Part shown: one piece after another, positions 1 to 12,799 of the stretch | Position numbering within the stretch: the first letter of the stretch is position 1 | Layout of the letters: the number at the start of each line of letters is the position of its first letter | NCBI GenBank assembly: GCA_010094045.1 | Contig: ML986583.1 | Location: 95,951 to 159,950 of the forward strand | Reading direction: 5' to 3' | DNA length: 64,000 nt | Source of the DNA: Lojkania enalia | Lineage: Eukaryota; Ascomycota; Dothideomycetes; Pleosporales | Translations under genes and position numbers: made by a program | Notes under the pieces: generated by a model | The model's input: the letters and a program-made list of their open reading frames with translations, nothing else | Databases searched by the model: none | Told to the model about the DNA's origin: nothing

Positions 1-733
1 TGCGAGTGAAAGAAGGACAAATGTTTTGATTGACATATGCGCTCGTCCAGATTTCCGGAGCTTGGCTCACGTCGGCCGTGGACTCGGCTGCACACGCGAC
101 CTCGGCTTAAGGGCTCCCCGCCTCACACTTCACACCGCACGCCTTAGACGAAGACGTGATGGACACTGCCCATCTTCCTTGGCTGGTATCCTGCTCAGAG
201 GCCATTGAATAGAACGTGTCGAGCATGCGAAAGGGGTCTGGGCGTTGGTTGAGGTCGAAATAGCGTCTCATCCCGTATACCTAGATATGGGGATCTCCGG
301 TCGGTCAAGGACGAGGGTGCATGCAAAAACCTGGAGAAGATTGCCTCGGGGCAGTTGTTCCCGGCCCAACGGCTGACGAGACCACACACCAGCGCGCCAC
401 AGCGCCCCAGTCGTTCTCGGCGGGTACCTGAGGGCAGGATCTGTACATACTCCGTAGCTTTCTTCGGCTAAGGTTGAGCTGCCGACTCGTCGTAGTATCG
501 GGCAGTCTATTCCTGTATCGATCAAGTTTAGCTGTTCGAGTTGATCACGAGTGTCGAACCGGGCACCTGAGTACCTAGGACATGCGAGTGGTCGTGCCAA
601 GTCATGTCTCAACTTTCACATTCGCAAAGTAGGAGTGGCGTCTACCGTCTGGAATATATACAAAAGTATACTTGCACCGTCTTTCCAGGTTTCAAGTATA
701 TACATCAATGCCTTCCTGCTCCTCTCCAACCAT
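1..733. other. Intergenic, no gene recognised
   Basis: Short open frames on both strands (longest about 114 codons) overlap one another, have no recognisable motifs and no exon partners. The right part is the 3' flank of the minus-strand peroxiredoxin gene. I see no RNA gene or repeat here. Confidence 0.5.
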
Positions 734-1635
734 CTATTTACCAACATTGGTAAATCGCAGGTACGGCTTCACCTCCTTGACCTCGCCAAACTTCTTCTTC
801 GCATCCTCCGTCGACACTGACGGCGGCACGATGACGTCCTGGCCTGCAGTCCAGTCAATGGGTGTCACAACCCCCTTCTTGTCGCCCGTCTGAAGCGAGT
901 CAATCACTCGTAGCACCTCGGCCGTGTTCCGCCCCGTGCTGGCAGGGTACAGCATGACCAGCCGAATCTTCTTGTTCGGATCGATGATATAGACGGCGCG
1001 GATCGTAAGCGCTATTTCTCCCCTTTGAAGTTTCATCAAATCATCTTCCGAGACCATGTCGTAGAGGAAGGAGACCTTGTGGTCGGCGTCGGCAATGATG
1101 GGGAACTGCACTTTGGTGTTGGAGATCTCGTTGATGTCGTCAACCCACTTGTCGTGCTGGGCCAGGTCGTCGGCGCTCTACCACAGCCACGTCAGTATAT
1201 TGCAGCCAACCCTGTAGGGATGGGGACGGAAAACATACAAGGCCAATCATCTTGACGCCGCGACGGTCGAACTCATCCTTCATCTTTGCAAATGCCCCGA
1301 GCTCTGTCGTGCATACCGGTGTGAAGTCTGCGGGGTGCGAGAAGAGGATGGCCCAACTCCTGTCGATGAACTTGTGAAAGTCGATGTCACCGTGGCTTGT
1401 CTTGGCCTGGAAGTTGGGAGCTAGAGTCCAATTAGCTGTGCTGGTGCTCGTCCGTTCTGTAGAGGCACCCACCCAGCGAGCCCAGGCGAAGGCGAGGCTG
1501 CTCGATCGAACCGTTGGCAAAGCTGCGCATGAGGGTCGGTGCTGTGCTTTGAGACTTGCCGAGCCGCGGACGTATGGTAGAACGCGCGGTGAAGTAGAGA
1601 GCTCTGGGAGCGACGCGTGGGAGAAATGAGGCCAT
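734..1635 (-). CDS. PRX1: 1-Cys peroxiredoxin, mitochondrial type (Prx1/Prx6 class)
   Basis: Thiol peroxidase that reduces hydrogen and alkyl peroxides, probably in mitochondria. Three exons on the minus strand: 1635-1473, 1420-1239 and 1177-734. The introns (1472-1421, 1238-1178) are GT-AG and preserve phase, giving 262 residues, close to yeast Prx1 (261). The first 50 or so residues are rich in Arg and Ser and poor in acidic residues, as in a mitochondrial presequence. The catalytic motif PADFTPVCTTELG places the peroxidatic Cys at residue 91, the same number as in yeast Prx1. The MIGLSADDL block across the second junction and the C-terminal EVKPYLRF segment are typical of the 1-Cys class. 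The ATG at 1635 was chosen because it starts the presequence; an in-frame codon farther upstream lies in the leader. No resolving Cys is evident, as expected. Confidence 0.93.
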
Positions 1636-3295
1636 TGCGGCAGTTATCAGTGTGTATTTGTGTGGGTGGGGAACTGTCTGAGGCTCTTCTAGATTTTGTG
1701 CGATCACGGAACTGCGGTTTATGAACTCGACATGGCGTCATGCGAAGCGGAGCTATCTCGGTGCTAAGGGGCTCGGATCCCTCCTGGAATTCCACCTTCA
1801 GCCAACTTCAATTCATCATCACGGTCGATAATTTATTGAATGGCCTGGTCTCCCTAGTATGGTAATACGAAATAGTTACGTTCGTGTTTCATTCGAGGAA
1901 GCAGTCGGCGAGACAACAGCGGGCCTTAGTACACAAGTGGCCATTTCGGCGATCAGACCACAAGCAGCATCAACAATTACTCAACCCACCCTTCTAAGAC
2001 CCTTCCACTTTCCGAACCTTTCCATTCTCTTACAAACTTGCGATGCTCGACTGAATTATTCCTAAGCAGCCTCTCGCGACCGTTTTCCATAGGCTGCCTA
2101 TTTGCTAATCGTCACGGGTCATCTTGAAATTGAAGTCTATATCGGGCTACAAGCAATGTTTAGCCTTCGCGAATGGGTTTTCTGCTCTTCAATAAACGCC
2201 AAGAATTATTGTCCGTGGTCTACAGAGCACTAGAACATGGTAAAAAGATATCGTTTCCTGTATCCCATGATGTGTACTCCAGAATAGTATATAGAAAGGT
2301 TAAAGAGAGGTAGGATTAGCGAATGCAGTTCGTCTCTCCCACCAATCGAGTGTTACTTGGAAGGACCAACGAATCGCGACATTGCTTGGCAATAGTGAGT
2401 TGAGCCTAAGGAGATGGTTTGATCATATAGCTTGAATGCTTTGTATTTGATAGTTGAACGTGAGATTGAGAGGTTGGACTTGGTGGGGATCCAGGGCGAC
2501 TTACATTGATGGTTAATTCTATCTAGTGAGGGGATGCTAAGAGCTTCCCCAGGGATTCTGGTAATTCCCATCTGGCTTCTATTTTACAACCCAAGTAGTC
2601 ATCTCGCCCAATCCAAATCCTCTCCCACAAATTCGGTCTACCAAAGAGCGTAGACAGGCACCTTCCAAGCTCAAATAGCTTTCGCAAATGTCTCGGGGCT
2701 GAATTAGCGGATAGTCCACTTGGTAACCAGCACCGAGACTGCACCCGGATGCGCATCCCAAGCATATAATCGCCATCGCCCGTAAACCCAACATCCCTGT
2801 TTGAAAGCGAGGTATAACATAAGATGAAATCACCGAAAAACAACGGCATGTCAGACACAGCACGCTACATCACGATCACATAAAGCAAACGAATATATCT
2901 GCAACATTTGCTCTTTCAGCGATTGCGGTTTGAGGGTATTATGATGGATGCAGGGCCGGATGGGGGGATCAGAAGATTTGTGGCATGTTTGGTTAGTTGG
3001 TTCTAGGTGAGTTTGTGGATTTCTCTAAAGTTGGAGAGGAAAAAAAAGTTTCCTTGTTTGCTGATATAGATCTATACGTGACCGGGGATAATTCGCCGCA
3101 TGCAATATGTACGTATGTACAACACCGCTAAGGATGTTGCTGCGGAATGCGCAAAGGTAGATTAGGTATAGCGTATGATACTGGGCCATTGCTAAGACGG
3201 TTTAGTCAAGCGCTATAAGGATTATTTTGGCCCTGGATATGTTTGATATAAATTTAATAAATTGCTGAATGCATTACAAGTGAAAATACAGTACA
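1636..3295. other. Intergenic, peroxiredoxin promoter side to tRNA-Thr
   Basis: This holds the upstream region of the peroxiredoxin gene and then AT-rich sequence. Open frames near 2350-2860 (minus) are short, overlapping and without family motifs. No coding gene can be supported. Confidence 0.5.
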
Positions 3296-3368
3296 GCTCC
3301 TTTAGCTCAGTTGGTAGAGCGCAGCACTAGTAATGCTGAGGTCCCCGGTTCGACTCCGTGAGGGAGCA
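3296..3368 (+). tRNA. tRNA-Thr (anticodon AGU)
   Basis: The 73-base cloverleaf needs no intron. The 7-bp acceptor stem is GCTCCTT paired with AGGGAGC (one G-U pair), the D arm is GCTC...GAGC, and the anticodon arm CAGCA-CTAGTAA-TGCTG has loop bases 34-36 AGT, decoding ACU threonine codons. The T loop is TTCGACT. The T stem CCCGG/CCGTG has one C-U mismatch. The discriminator base is A3368 and CCA is not encoded, as usual in eukaryotes. Confidence 0.93.
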
Positions 3369-3373
3369 TGTCA

Positions 3374-3378
3374 TTTTT
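3374..3378 (+). terminator. RNA polymerase III terminator (T5)
   Basis: A run of five T residues six bases beyond the tRNA-Thr discriminator base is a normal Pol III stop signal and supports the tRNA gene being functional. Confidence 0.7.
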
Positions 3379-5035
3379 GCTAATCTATGTCAATCAACTA
3401 GCTATTTGCTGGCAGCTAGGGATATTTGATTTTATTGGTGAATGTGGGAGAGAACTTAATATTACAGTGAGGAACCAACTCGCATTCTTTGTCCTTGTAG
3501 AAGCCAAAAAATTATTTTTTTCGCAATGGCTTCCGCAACGTTGCGGTAATAATATATCTGTGACATGAACGAGCCGATGATCCCTTTGCGAACTGCAGAA
3601 TACCATTCGGATCCATTTATTCAGTTCGATCATCTCACCGACACCCCACCATGCTTCACCTCCTACTTGCCGAAGACCGTGGTACGATGCTTCGTCCGTC
3701 TTCCGTTGGGAGAGTGGTCCTTAAAGCTGCTTGATGCCGTACCATGGTCACAATGTTAAGAGGCTACTGAGATCCTCGACAGCCACATTCCGTGCGGAAG
3801 CGGACGGTACATAATTACGAGCCGCCGTTGTCGTGGCTTCATGGTCTACCTGGCATCTGTGAAGAGCAAATTTTGAACTCAGCCCTCCACTGCTGACTGG
3901 CATCCCGCGCCGCGAAATTGCGACTCGACAACCCGTGCCCTTTCGAGCGGTTTACAAGAAGCCCCAAACGCCGGCAGGGCAGCCTGCATAGTGCACAACT
4001 CTTCCCTCGTTCGTACGTACCCGCTTGTAATTACTATTGCTATATTTTTACGTCAAGTTCATTATGATGCACCGGGACAAGTCCTGTGGTCCTCGGTGTA
4101 CGAAGTACGTGGCTGACGATAACGAGCATTCCGCGCTGGAGTGCGAGATTTGTGATGCGAAAGGGCTGGTGAGCCGGTACCGCCACCTCGTTCCAGCACA
4201 TTGCTCGACATGAAGCCATGTCGTGCGCTGTGCACGAGGCTACATTCACAATTTTCCGAGTATATGGAGGCTCACATCGTTGCGAGGCGGGCGATAGAGG
4301 ACGATAAGGGGGCACGTCGGTGACGACTCTCACAGGGCCAAACCAGGGCGTGAATGAAAATAGAAAAGAGTCATCAGAACAACGGGAGATTAGATGAAAC
4401 GGCCAATGGCAGGCTCGAGGTGCCTGAGGCCAAGAGGGAACTAAGGGGGTGGTGAAATGACGAACGAGGGACACGGGCCAGGCGTAGCCGCTTAGGCCTG
4501 TCAGGTACGCGCGCGAGCGAGTGAGCGAAACAGCCCATCTTGTTTGTCCCTGTTCCTCGTCCTCACCCGCACCACCTCACCTTCACCTTCACCTCCTCCA
4601 CCGCCGCCCCTCCCAATTGCTTCAATTCGCTTTACTCGCGACCCGGCTGTCGCTCGCCCTTCGTTCATCGAGCGCAGCCCTCGCCATTCGTTCTTTATGC
4701 ACCACTCAGTACTCTCCTTTGATGTTTAGTGCCTAGTCCATCGTACATAGATCCCTACATTCCGACCGAGTCGCGTGAAGCTTCCAAAGCCACCTTCATT
4801 CTTTGCTGTCCGATCTCTCTCGACACATACATCGCCACTATTGTACATAGACAATCCATCGCCAGCGCAGTAAACCTCGTAATTGCTCCTTTTGGATAAT
4901 CGCATCGATAACAAGCGCGCCGTGTTTACGAAACCACGCAAGGCTCTCAGAGGGTCATACCCCGTCACAAAGCGACGCCTAGTCCGATCAAATACTAAAC
5001 ATACCTGCTTAAAGACGTAATCACGCATTGATTTT
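3379..5035. other. Intergenic and long leader of the SH3 membrane protein gene
   Basis: No coding gene is supported; a 144-codon minus-strand open frame at 4040-4474 has no motif. Around 4545-4690 the plus strand becomes C/T-rich with CACCTT-like repeats, typical of fungal core promoters and leaders, and probably marks the start of transcription of the downstream gene. Confidence 0.45.
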
Positions 5036-7183
5036 ATGACTCCACCCGACATGGCTCACCAACATGGCCGGGCGCATCTCGTGCAGCGTAAGGTCCGGGC
5101 ACGGGACCACCGCCGCCATCATGAGTATGCCTGACTTGCGGTGTTGTTTATTTTGTGCTAATCTAGGAACAGTAATGATGACGATGAGAGGGAGCGAAGG
5201 CAACGTCAGAGGGAAGAAAAGGATGACGACGACCAGCAGGACGGCGTTGCAACCGTTGTCGCGACTGTAATCAAGACCATGCCAAAGACATTCTCTGGAG
5301 AAGCCGTGTGGATCACTCAGGCCGCGGACAACAGTTTTCTGGTTGGACCCCCGGTCCAGGTTAGCACGGCGAAGGCTTCCAAGCCAACTTCCAAAGCCAA
5401 AGCCAGCGCCAGCGCTAGTGCGACAGCGACAGCGACCGTCAAGGACGACGATTCGGATGCTTCAACTACCATTAGGTCCTTTACTAGCGCGAAGACTCCA
5501 GCGCCATCAACGCTTGTGATCGCGACATCCTCCCCCACGCTTGCTGGCGCTGCCGCTGCCGCCACTACATCCACTTCAGCGTTGACAGCCTCCCCGACTG
5601 CCGAAGCCACCGAGAGCAGCGGCATGTCTGGTGGAGCGAAAGCAGGCCTAGCATTGGGCATTCTCTTGGCCATTGGAGCGCTCCTTGGTTTCGTCCTTTT
5701 CCTATATCACCGCAAGAAGAAGCAAGTCGCGGCGCAAAAGAAGGCGAACGATGAGAAGGCGGCAATGAAGAATGCACCTCCTCCTCCTCCGCCGCCCCCA
5801 GTTATTGCCGTTTCGGACGATGCACCCAGCATTAGGACCGCTCGCACCGCATCAACGGCACCTCGACTTAGTCTTCGGCCCGTCACCCAATTTTCGCCCA
5901 CCTGGGACCAACGCAAGAGTGGTGGGAACCTACTCAATGTTGCAGCCGCCGATGGTCCTGTCTCTCCACCCAATCCAAGAGATAATTCGTTCGAACGTCC
6001 GAGTAGCTCATGGGAAAGACCTGGTGCCGCCAATGCTGCGGCAGCGCCCGCAAATCCTTTCAGTGATCCACGTCCAGAAAACTCGCCGAATTCTCCAGAG
6101 AACCCGTTCGGAAACCATGCGGCCACCGATGCTCGATATGCGCCTTCTCCAAGTCCTCCACCGACCGGTAGCTTGCCTCAGCCACCGTCTAGTAAAATGA
6201 ACGACTTTGCCAACCCCGCTATAGCCATTGCAGCAGCTGAAGCAAGCCCATCCCCGACTCAATCTACAAGACCGGCACCTGCTCCAGTTCCCGCTCCACT
6301 ACCCATGCCCATCGCCAATGTTACGCGAAAGGAACTTCCCTCACCCACGCCTACGCAAGAAATCCAGGTTCCCCCAGGCTTGAACCCCGACGGTGTTCCC
6401 CCAAGCCCAGCATGGACTGAGGATATTCCTGCCTCCCCTGGCCCAGCTCCTACAGGCCCGCCTCCGATGGCTGGAGCTAATGGACAAGCCAACGGCCCTG
6501 GTCCCAATAACGTCCACCGCGTCCAAATGGATTTCAAACCTTCCATGAACGACGAACTTGGCCTTCGCGCCGGTCAGCTGGTCCGCATGCTCCACGAGTA
6601 TGACGATGGCTGGGCTCTTTGCATTCGCATGGATCGCTCGCAACAAGGTGTCGTCCCCCGTACTTGCCTCTCCAAGCATCCTGTGAAGCCTCGAACCGGA
6701 CCGCCTCGCCAAGGCCCACCTCCACCAGGTGCCCGCCCACGAGGACCCCCCATGGGCCCCACAGGACCCGGTGGCATACCCCAACCCCGTCCGCTGACTC
6801 CCACCAACGGCCGGAGCTCGCCTCACCCGCCAGTTCTCTCGCCCGCTCATGGCCGCATGTCTCCTGCTCCCGGTCCCCGCTCTATGTCTCCAGGGCCCCG
6901 TGCCATGTCTCCCATGGGCCCACTAGGCGGCCGTGTCCGTTCGAACAGCAACGCTCCCTACTCCGGCCCGCCGCGCTCCATGTCACCAGGCCCCTACGGC
7001 GGCGGCCCCCAGCAACATCAGCGTATGGGCCCTCCTCCGCCGATGCAGCGCCCACGATCGAATTCCGCCAGTCAGGTCGCCGCCCGTCGTGCCTCGCCGC
7101 CGGGCCCCAGCCCCATGAATCCTAATGCCAATGCCACTTTGCAGATGCCGTCCAGGAAACCCGTGCCCGGGCTGGCTTTGTGA
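5036..7183 (+). CDS. Single-pass membrane protein with SH3 domain and proline-rich tail
   Basis: Probable plasma-membrane scaffold of the fungal SH3 membrane-protein group (comparable in layout to yeast Fus1). Exons 5036-5124 and 5167-7183; the 42-base GT-AG intron is very short but keeps phase, giving 701 residues. The order is: His/Arg- and Asp-rich N-terminus without a clear signal peptide; a conserved-looking VIKTMPKTFSG segment near residue 64; an Ala/Ser/Thr-rich stretch; a transmembrane helix at about 189-210 followed by a YHRKKK stop-transfer; a Pro-rich linker with a PPPPPPP run; an SH3 domain at about 479-535 (ALYDY-like VQMDFKP, DDGWALC, GVVPRTCL); then a Pro/Gly/Ser-rich tail with repeated MSPGP-type units. 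The start at 5036 was chosen because exon 1 joins in phase; starting at the internal Met at 5279 would lose 67 residues. The SH3 and TM assignments are visible; the signalling role is inferred. Confidence 0.82.
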
Positions 7184-9325
7184 TGGGTGTATGAGGTTTC
7201 CTACGTCACGGCTTGATTTTGATTCTTAATTCTTTTCTTTTGTGATTTTCCTGAAGTTATTTGGCGGCGATGAGGTTGTCATGGGTTTTCCTTCGACCTT
7301 TGAGACTTATACTTATTCTTTTTGGGGTTGCGAACAGACGACAAAACACAGCGCACAGCTACGAAGCGCTATAGCCGAAAGCAACCATTTCTTCTTTATT
7401 TTTTGTGTTTATACCCCGCAGTTGGGAAACTCGGATTTAGGCTATGGGCTATCCATATCGATCTCCCTATTCCCACTGATCGAATACGCTCGTTTGCGAA
7501 GGAAAAGCGAGTTTTTAGAACGGCCCAATAATCGGTGTGATCGTAGATAATGGATTATTCTAGTGACGGAAGCTCGATGGAGGTACAAGATGAGTTTGCT
7601 GTGCTGAGGGTAGTTGGATGGAAGGAAAGCAGGAGAGTTGGTCGGACTGGGGCTTGTTTAGATGTCGAGACGGAATGTAAGGAGAATGTGGGTAGATATT
7701 TGGTTTTGTGCCTTGAGCTTGCGAGAGGGAGTGAAGGGGTTTGTAGGTAGCGGGGTGAATTTAGGGGGTAGTTTTTTTTACGGTCGTTAACTTTTTCACG
7801 TGGATATGATATCAACATGTATTGTGCGGTGTTCAACCCCGGTTCCAGATCTTTCATGCCCATCCCATCCACCCATCTAGAGCATTTCATTATGTCTAAC
7901 TAAACAGCGCAAAAGGCGTGGAACTGACATTTTTTAGTCGTGAAGGTCTAATCGGAACAATCAACAACGAGGGCCCAAGTCCCACCTCTGGCTGCCTGCA
8001 CCCAAATAGAGGCTGTTTGTACAATACCGTATTAGGCGAACGTGGCTTGGGAGTATAGTTGTCGGTCTAAATTTGTAATAAAGGTGTGCTAGGGAAATAT
8101 GTGATAGTATGGCTAGATTGAGTATGTATGAGCAATAACAATACTGATTATTTCGTGTGCATGATAAGACTAGTGCCTATATATGCGGTTCCTTAGGTGA
8201 ATAGTGTAGATTTTCTATCATTTATAGAATACACGTTTCTTCAGGTTCTGATGCTATCGAGGAGCTGTTTAGTGGCATGCAGGTTGGAGTTCCGGCGGTG
8301 TGATTACGGTTGCAGAAGAGTATGGCGTGTGCTTGTCAATGGTGGTGTAGGGGGTTATAATTTAATCGCCTAGCTATGGAAGGGTATCAGCATTGTGCGT
8401 TCGCATCATCATTGGTAGTTGCAGGTTCCTGTTCACGTGCTTCTTCTTGCACATCAGTGAGCCGTTGTTAACGGTAGAGGGGCATCCCGAATGCCCGCCG
8501 CATGGAATCGCAGAGGCCAAAGGAGCATTATTTGCGATGTTGTGAAACAGGCTAGTTCAACGGCTTGTTGATAGATGGTAGAGTGTGTTGTTGGAACAAT
8601 TGAATTATCACGAGCTGATAAAAACCATGCGAAACAATTCCAAGTAGCCGAATTTCTCGGGGAAAAGAAGGAGGGGAGATCACTTTTAGACTGAGACGAT
8701 GATGTGGATTGAACAGGTGCTCTCGTCTAGCGCTCTATGCTCCCAGTAACTGCCTGATGTACTGTAGCATTCTTATATTCGGTTTAAGAAAGGAAACATT
8801 TGGAGTTCTAGGCTAGGATATGGAATGCTAGAGTGTAATAGTAACTACATACAGCGGACACCAGAGTCGGTAATTTGTCTATGGTGCTTCCTTTCGATTC
8901 GTGTTCGGCGCGTTAGTGTTCCACAGAGCCTAGAATTGCTTGAATAGTCAGCAAAGCAACGCCGGTCAGGTGTTGGACCGGGCCGTCTTAACAATTACAA
9001 TGCATCTCCGCCATACAATGTGGCGTTGTGAAGACAGCCACCGATGGCGGTTTGTCCGATTCCTCAATCGAAATCATTGGGCCGAAGGTTGGCTAGTCGA
9101 TTCCTGACAACGGTGACATGTAATAATCGTACGAGGAGCTTCGACCTCGGATCATTATTGCGCGTAAGCAGGGCGGACTTGACCACCATGAGTGGAGCGG
9201 CATCATTTCAGGATAGCATGTTATTTAATGGTAGGAGATTGTTCAACATAATGCCTATTCATATAATACACAGTTGTAATGCTACTCTGCGCTGTCTAGT
9301 CTCACTAAAGCACCTACCAGATACA
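7184..9325. other. Gene-poor AT-rich sequence
   Basis: Begins with the 3' flank of the SH3 protein gene. From about 7.9 kb the sequence is rich in TpA and in-frame stops on both strands, with no coding exon, RNA gene or intact transposon recognised. Confidence 0.5.
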
Positions 9326-9523
9326 ATGGCATCTTTGGATCGAATCAATACCTCAGGCTGGTCAAAAGAAGCACTGTTCAGCCTTATCGGAATATTAGTT
9401 ATGGCTCTGTGCTCGAGTATAAGTCTTCTATGGAAAATCTGCAAACCTAGCCCTCAGCGAGAATATCTTCGAAAGTTTCTAAGGAATCGGAATAGATTTA
9501 AAGGTACGCGTGCTAGGCTATAA
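9326..9523 (+). CDS. Small predicted membrane protein, W-x-K-E-A family member A
   Basis: A 65-codon ORF, not assigned to a known family. It has a short polar N-terminus, the motif GWSKEALFSLI, one hydrophobic segment (about residues 16-33, ending in LLWK) and a basic tail (RKFLRNRNRFKG). The open frame extends upstream to 9044, but the ATG at 9326 starts just before the motif shared with ORFs at 12.7, 16.1 and 18.1 kb, so it is preferred. The predicted topology is one membrane helix with a positively charged C-terminal tail, suggesting the tail faces the cytosol. It lies alone in degenerate DNA. It could be a real small gene or a remnant; expression is unknown. Confidence 0.35.
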   Translation: MASLDRINTSGWSKEALFSLIGILVMALCSSISLLWKICKPSPQREYLRKFLRNRNRFKGTRARL

Positions 9524-12500
9524 AAAATGGCCGAGGTTAACGGCTAAGCAGAAGCTGATTCAAGTCTGCTACCTTTTTCGAGACGGACATATACATTTCC
9601 CGCATGGGACGTTTGAGATGTGAGGGTTGTAAGGAAGCAGCAGCAAGATTTGTATACAGAATTGGTGCGGATGGGTGGCAGATGAGAAACGTACATGCTG
9701 TTGTCCTCTAGATATGGTTTAGGCAACTTCGATCAAGCCCGATGCTGATCCTGTCCAACAAGGCTGGAGAAAAAGACTAAGTGGGAAACACGAAATTCGC
9801 GGCCAAAAATGTCCCCAGTACTATCCTACGTAGATATTGCTGCCTAATACTAGGCTAAATTATCTCGTTTGAGGGATTTATGGTATAGTCGTATTGATCG
9901 TTCACTAGGTAGAGATCCTGGTCGGAAGGTTGACCGGAAAGAAATACGAGATTTTGTGGCCAGACTCTGCCACTAATACTCCTTCATACGGAAATTCTTC
10001 TTGCCTTGAGCACCATTGGTTACACGCATAGCCTCTAGCTATGTGTGGGGATTCGTTTATTACAGCATTGTTAACTTGACGTAGTAGCTCTATAGAACAT
10101 TATCCTCGTTCACCGCCTCTAGTATTGATCTTATTTTCAGTAGCCTCTGATCTATTCCACCCTGCTAGCCGCATGGCTGCAAATATCTGGGCTTGTACAC
10201 GATCTGCAAGATTTGTTCTAGCTGCTGTCGATATTGATAGATAAGGTCATAGCAATGTTATATACTGCCCGAGGGACAACAGCCACTAAACTTGTCTAGT
10301 TCGGAATTCTGGTCACACCACTGGGCTATGCATATAGCTAGTATTCTTCAGATCTGGTGCTAGGGTTCCCCTTCCCGGGTCAATAATCACTGCATTATGC
10401 TTAGCGTAGAATTTGTCCTGAGACTTGCCACACTCAGCTAATTTTCTACCCTTCGGGAACAAAGACCGTCTCGTCGGAGGGGCCACTGGGTGTTCAAGCA
10501 GCTCAACGCAACTCTAGTAATGCACTAACCCAGCGTAAGCGATTGGCGATTATAAAAATCGACTAGCCGTCCTCATAGAGACATTCTTACATTCAATACC
10601 TCCACTTTCACGATTCGCAAATACCACAACGGGCAACCTTATTTGTTAAACACTTTCAATGATACCAGGATACCTAGTCCCTCATAACACGCCCGAACCA
10701 ATAATTAGACCAACTATACGCAAACGTTTTCGTATGAAAGGAGCCCTAGTGAAGAATAATTTATCGACACTCAAGACAATTTACTGTACATACTGATGCG
10801 GATTTGCAGTCAGCCGCCTTGGACGAACGCGCCATAAAATAGGCACTAACCTATTATTGGAACTAAAAAAGGGTATTTGAATTTCTCGTTTATCTTCAGC
10901 GATGCATCCCATAATTACAATTTATTCGAATGTGTCTTTGCAACGTCGACTTCAATTTCATTTTTGACTTGTCACCATTTTTCGTTAGTTGTTCTGATTT
11001 CGTAAGTAGCGTGCGTCCTCGAAATCTCTCGACACTCGAACGGCGACTTTATCATTTAGTTTACAATATCTTGTGGGCTAATTACCGTTAGCGGAATTGC
11101 CAGACATTTGAACTCCGTCACTCTCTGCAACATAGACGTAAGTTTCTACGAATGTTCAGCCTTTATGGATGACAACATGAGGGTCTATCGTTTAGCTCAA
11201 CTTCTAAACCCCGACTTACAGCTGTGCTTCAGCTTGCTCGTTTATTACATCGCTCTGCTTGTAATATATAGCCTGCCACCACTGCTTGTTGGTCAGCTCT
11301 CGAAAAGGCTGCAATCTGAGGTAAAACTTTCAATATTTTGAATAATGTGCTGATATGAATTATCCTTCGTGTATTAGCTTCGTGTCGAATCGTAACGTTT
11401 TGCTTTCGGATTCCCCTTACACGGGACTAATCGAAGACAGACAAGCTTACCCCACTTACAGCGCCGGTGTCTGTAAGGTTGTACTTTAGCCATCCTTACG
11501 CTTAACGAAGCCGACCGATTCTCTTATTCAGTAGCGCCTCCATCCGGGCTCATCATACTACTATATCTATTGAACTTGCAGACCTGGAACGTTTTCGAAC
11601 AGATCCACACTCAAATTACGTAATTTGCTATAAACGATCCACTAAGATAATTCATACTATCACCTTATTCGACTATAATCTTTCTAATCCTCTTTGTCGA
11701 CGTTTTCGCATAATCGCTGCAAAGAGGGACCATTTATAGCTATCTACTGGAACGAACATAGCAACTAGAAGATTCATCCTGTCTATTGTTCCTTGTTCGT
11801 TTTCCCATGAATTAGATGTCCTGTATGCCATTCTTTGTTTCGATGTAATGGAGCGAGAAATTGTTTGGTTGGGAATTTTTATAATCCTTCGATACGTCCT
11901 GCCTTGTGCCTAGGTTTTGGGGCCGTTAAAGCCGATATCTTCCTTTCAGATAAAATTTTCTTTTTTTTTCTTCTCTTTAGGCCATGAACACTACCTGGAG
12001 GGGTCCTGAAACGCTCGCATTTAAATTAGGCTTTGAACAAATCCACCGATGTAAAGGCTTGTGAGTGAGATTCTGCTTATACGACTCCTCTTTGCGGCTG
12101 TAAGCAATAGTGATCCATCACCCAGAATAAGGTGGATGCTGGCCAGTGAATTGCGTTACGACAGGGTATGGGTGAAGTTAGGGCGGTGGGACGAAATTTT
12201 AAGAGGGGACATATTGTTATGTGTTAAGCCTATTTCCCGGATCTAGCAATTAGAAGAGGGCTATATATGAATGACTGTATTATATAGTTCTGTTCCCACA
12301 GATCAGTTATAAAGGGCTCTATTTTGACTTAAAATATCCAGTTTTCGCTGTCGGGTTGGCTGACAGGGACATATATCGTATGTGTTAAGGACGTGCTGCT
12401 CAATTAGATAGATGAACAGGTAATTCTCAGGCTATATGCGTGAGTATTATAGGTGTTCTTATTCTATCTCAGCTATGCCGTTTGAACTCGGTAGCAGCCA

Positions 12501-12718
12501 TTGGAGTCCGAGAACACAAAACCAGCACTATAGCAACAATAGCAACACGACAAGCTTAGCTACTTCTAGAGTCTCAATTCTGCCCCCCCCATAGTGAACT
12601 TTACTACGTTTTTATTATTTCTTATGATCGGAAACGGTATGTTGACTACTTACCTGATGTTCACCTGAAGAGTCACTATGTAGAAACGCACACTATACAT
12701 AGAGCAAATAGGACCGAA
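9524..12718. other. Gene-poor AT-rich sequence
   Basis: Dense stops in all frames and many CTA/TAG/TA steps. A 77-codon ORF at 11108-11341 contains a hydrophobic run but has no motif or partner exons. No gene, RNA or repeat can be supported. Confidence 0.5.
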
Positions 12719-12799
12719 TGGTTGAAAGAAGCTGTATTCAGCCTCATTAGTGTTATCGTTATGTTCTTTGTCTCGACAATCCGCCTAGTCGTAAAATGA
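12719..12799 (+). pseudogene. Remnant of a W-x-K-E-A small membrane ORF, copy B
   Basis: The frame from TGG at 12719 to TGA at 12797-12799 reads 26 codons beginning WLKEAVFSLISVIVMFF, clearly like copy A at 9.3 kb. No in-frame ATG lies close upstream, and the frame ends directly after the hydrophobic segment, so the basic tail is missing. It is either a decayed copy or an exon of a spliced small gene: a GTATGT donor at about 12636 and AG acceptors are present, but I could not build a convincing model. Confidence 0.3.

Noticed and set aside
4040..4474. 144-codon minus-strand ORF
   Set aside because: No motif, no helix pattern and no exon partners; likely chance in moderately GC-rich DNA.
5317..6850. 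Several long minus-strand and alternative-frame ORFs across the SH3 protein gene
   Set aside because: They are shadows of a GC-biased, Pro/Ala/Ser-rich exon; they show no domain and overlap a convincing gene.
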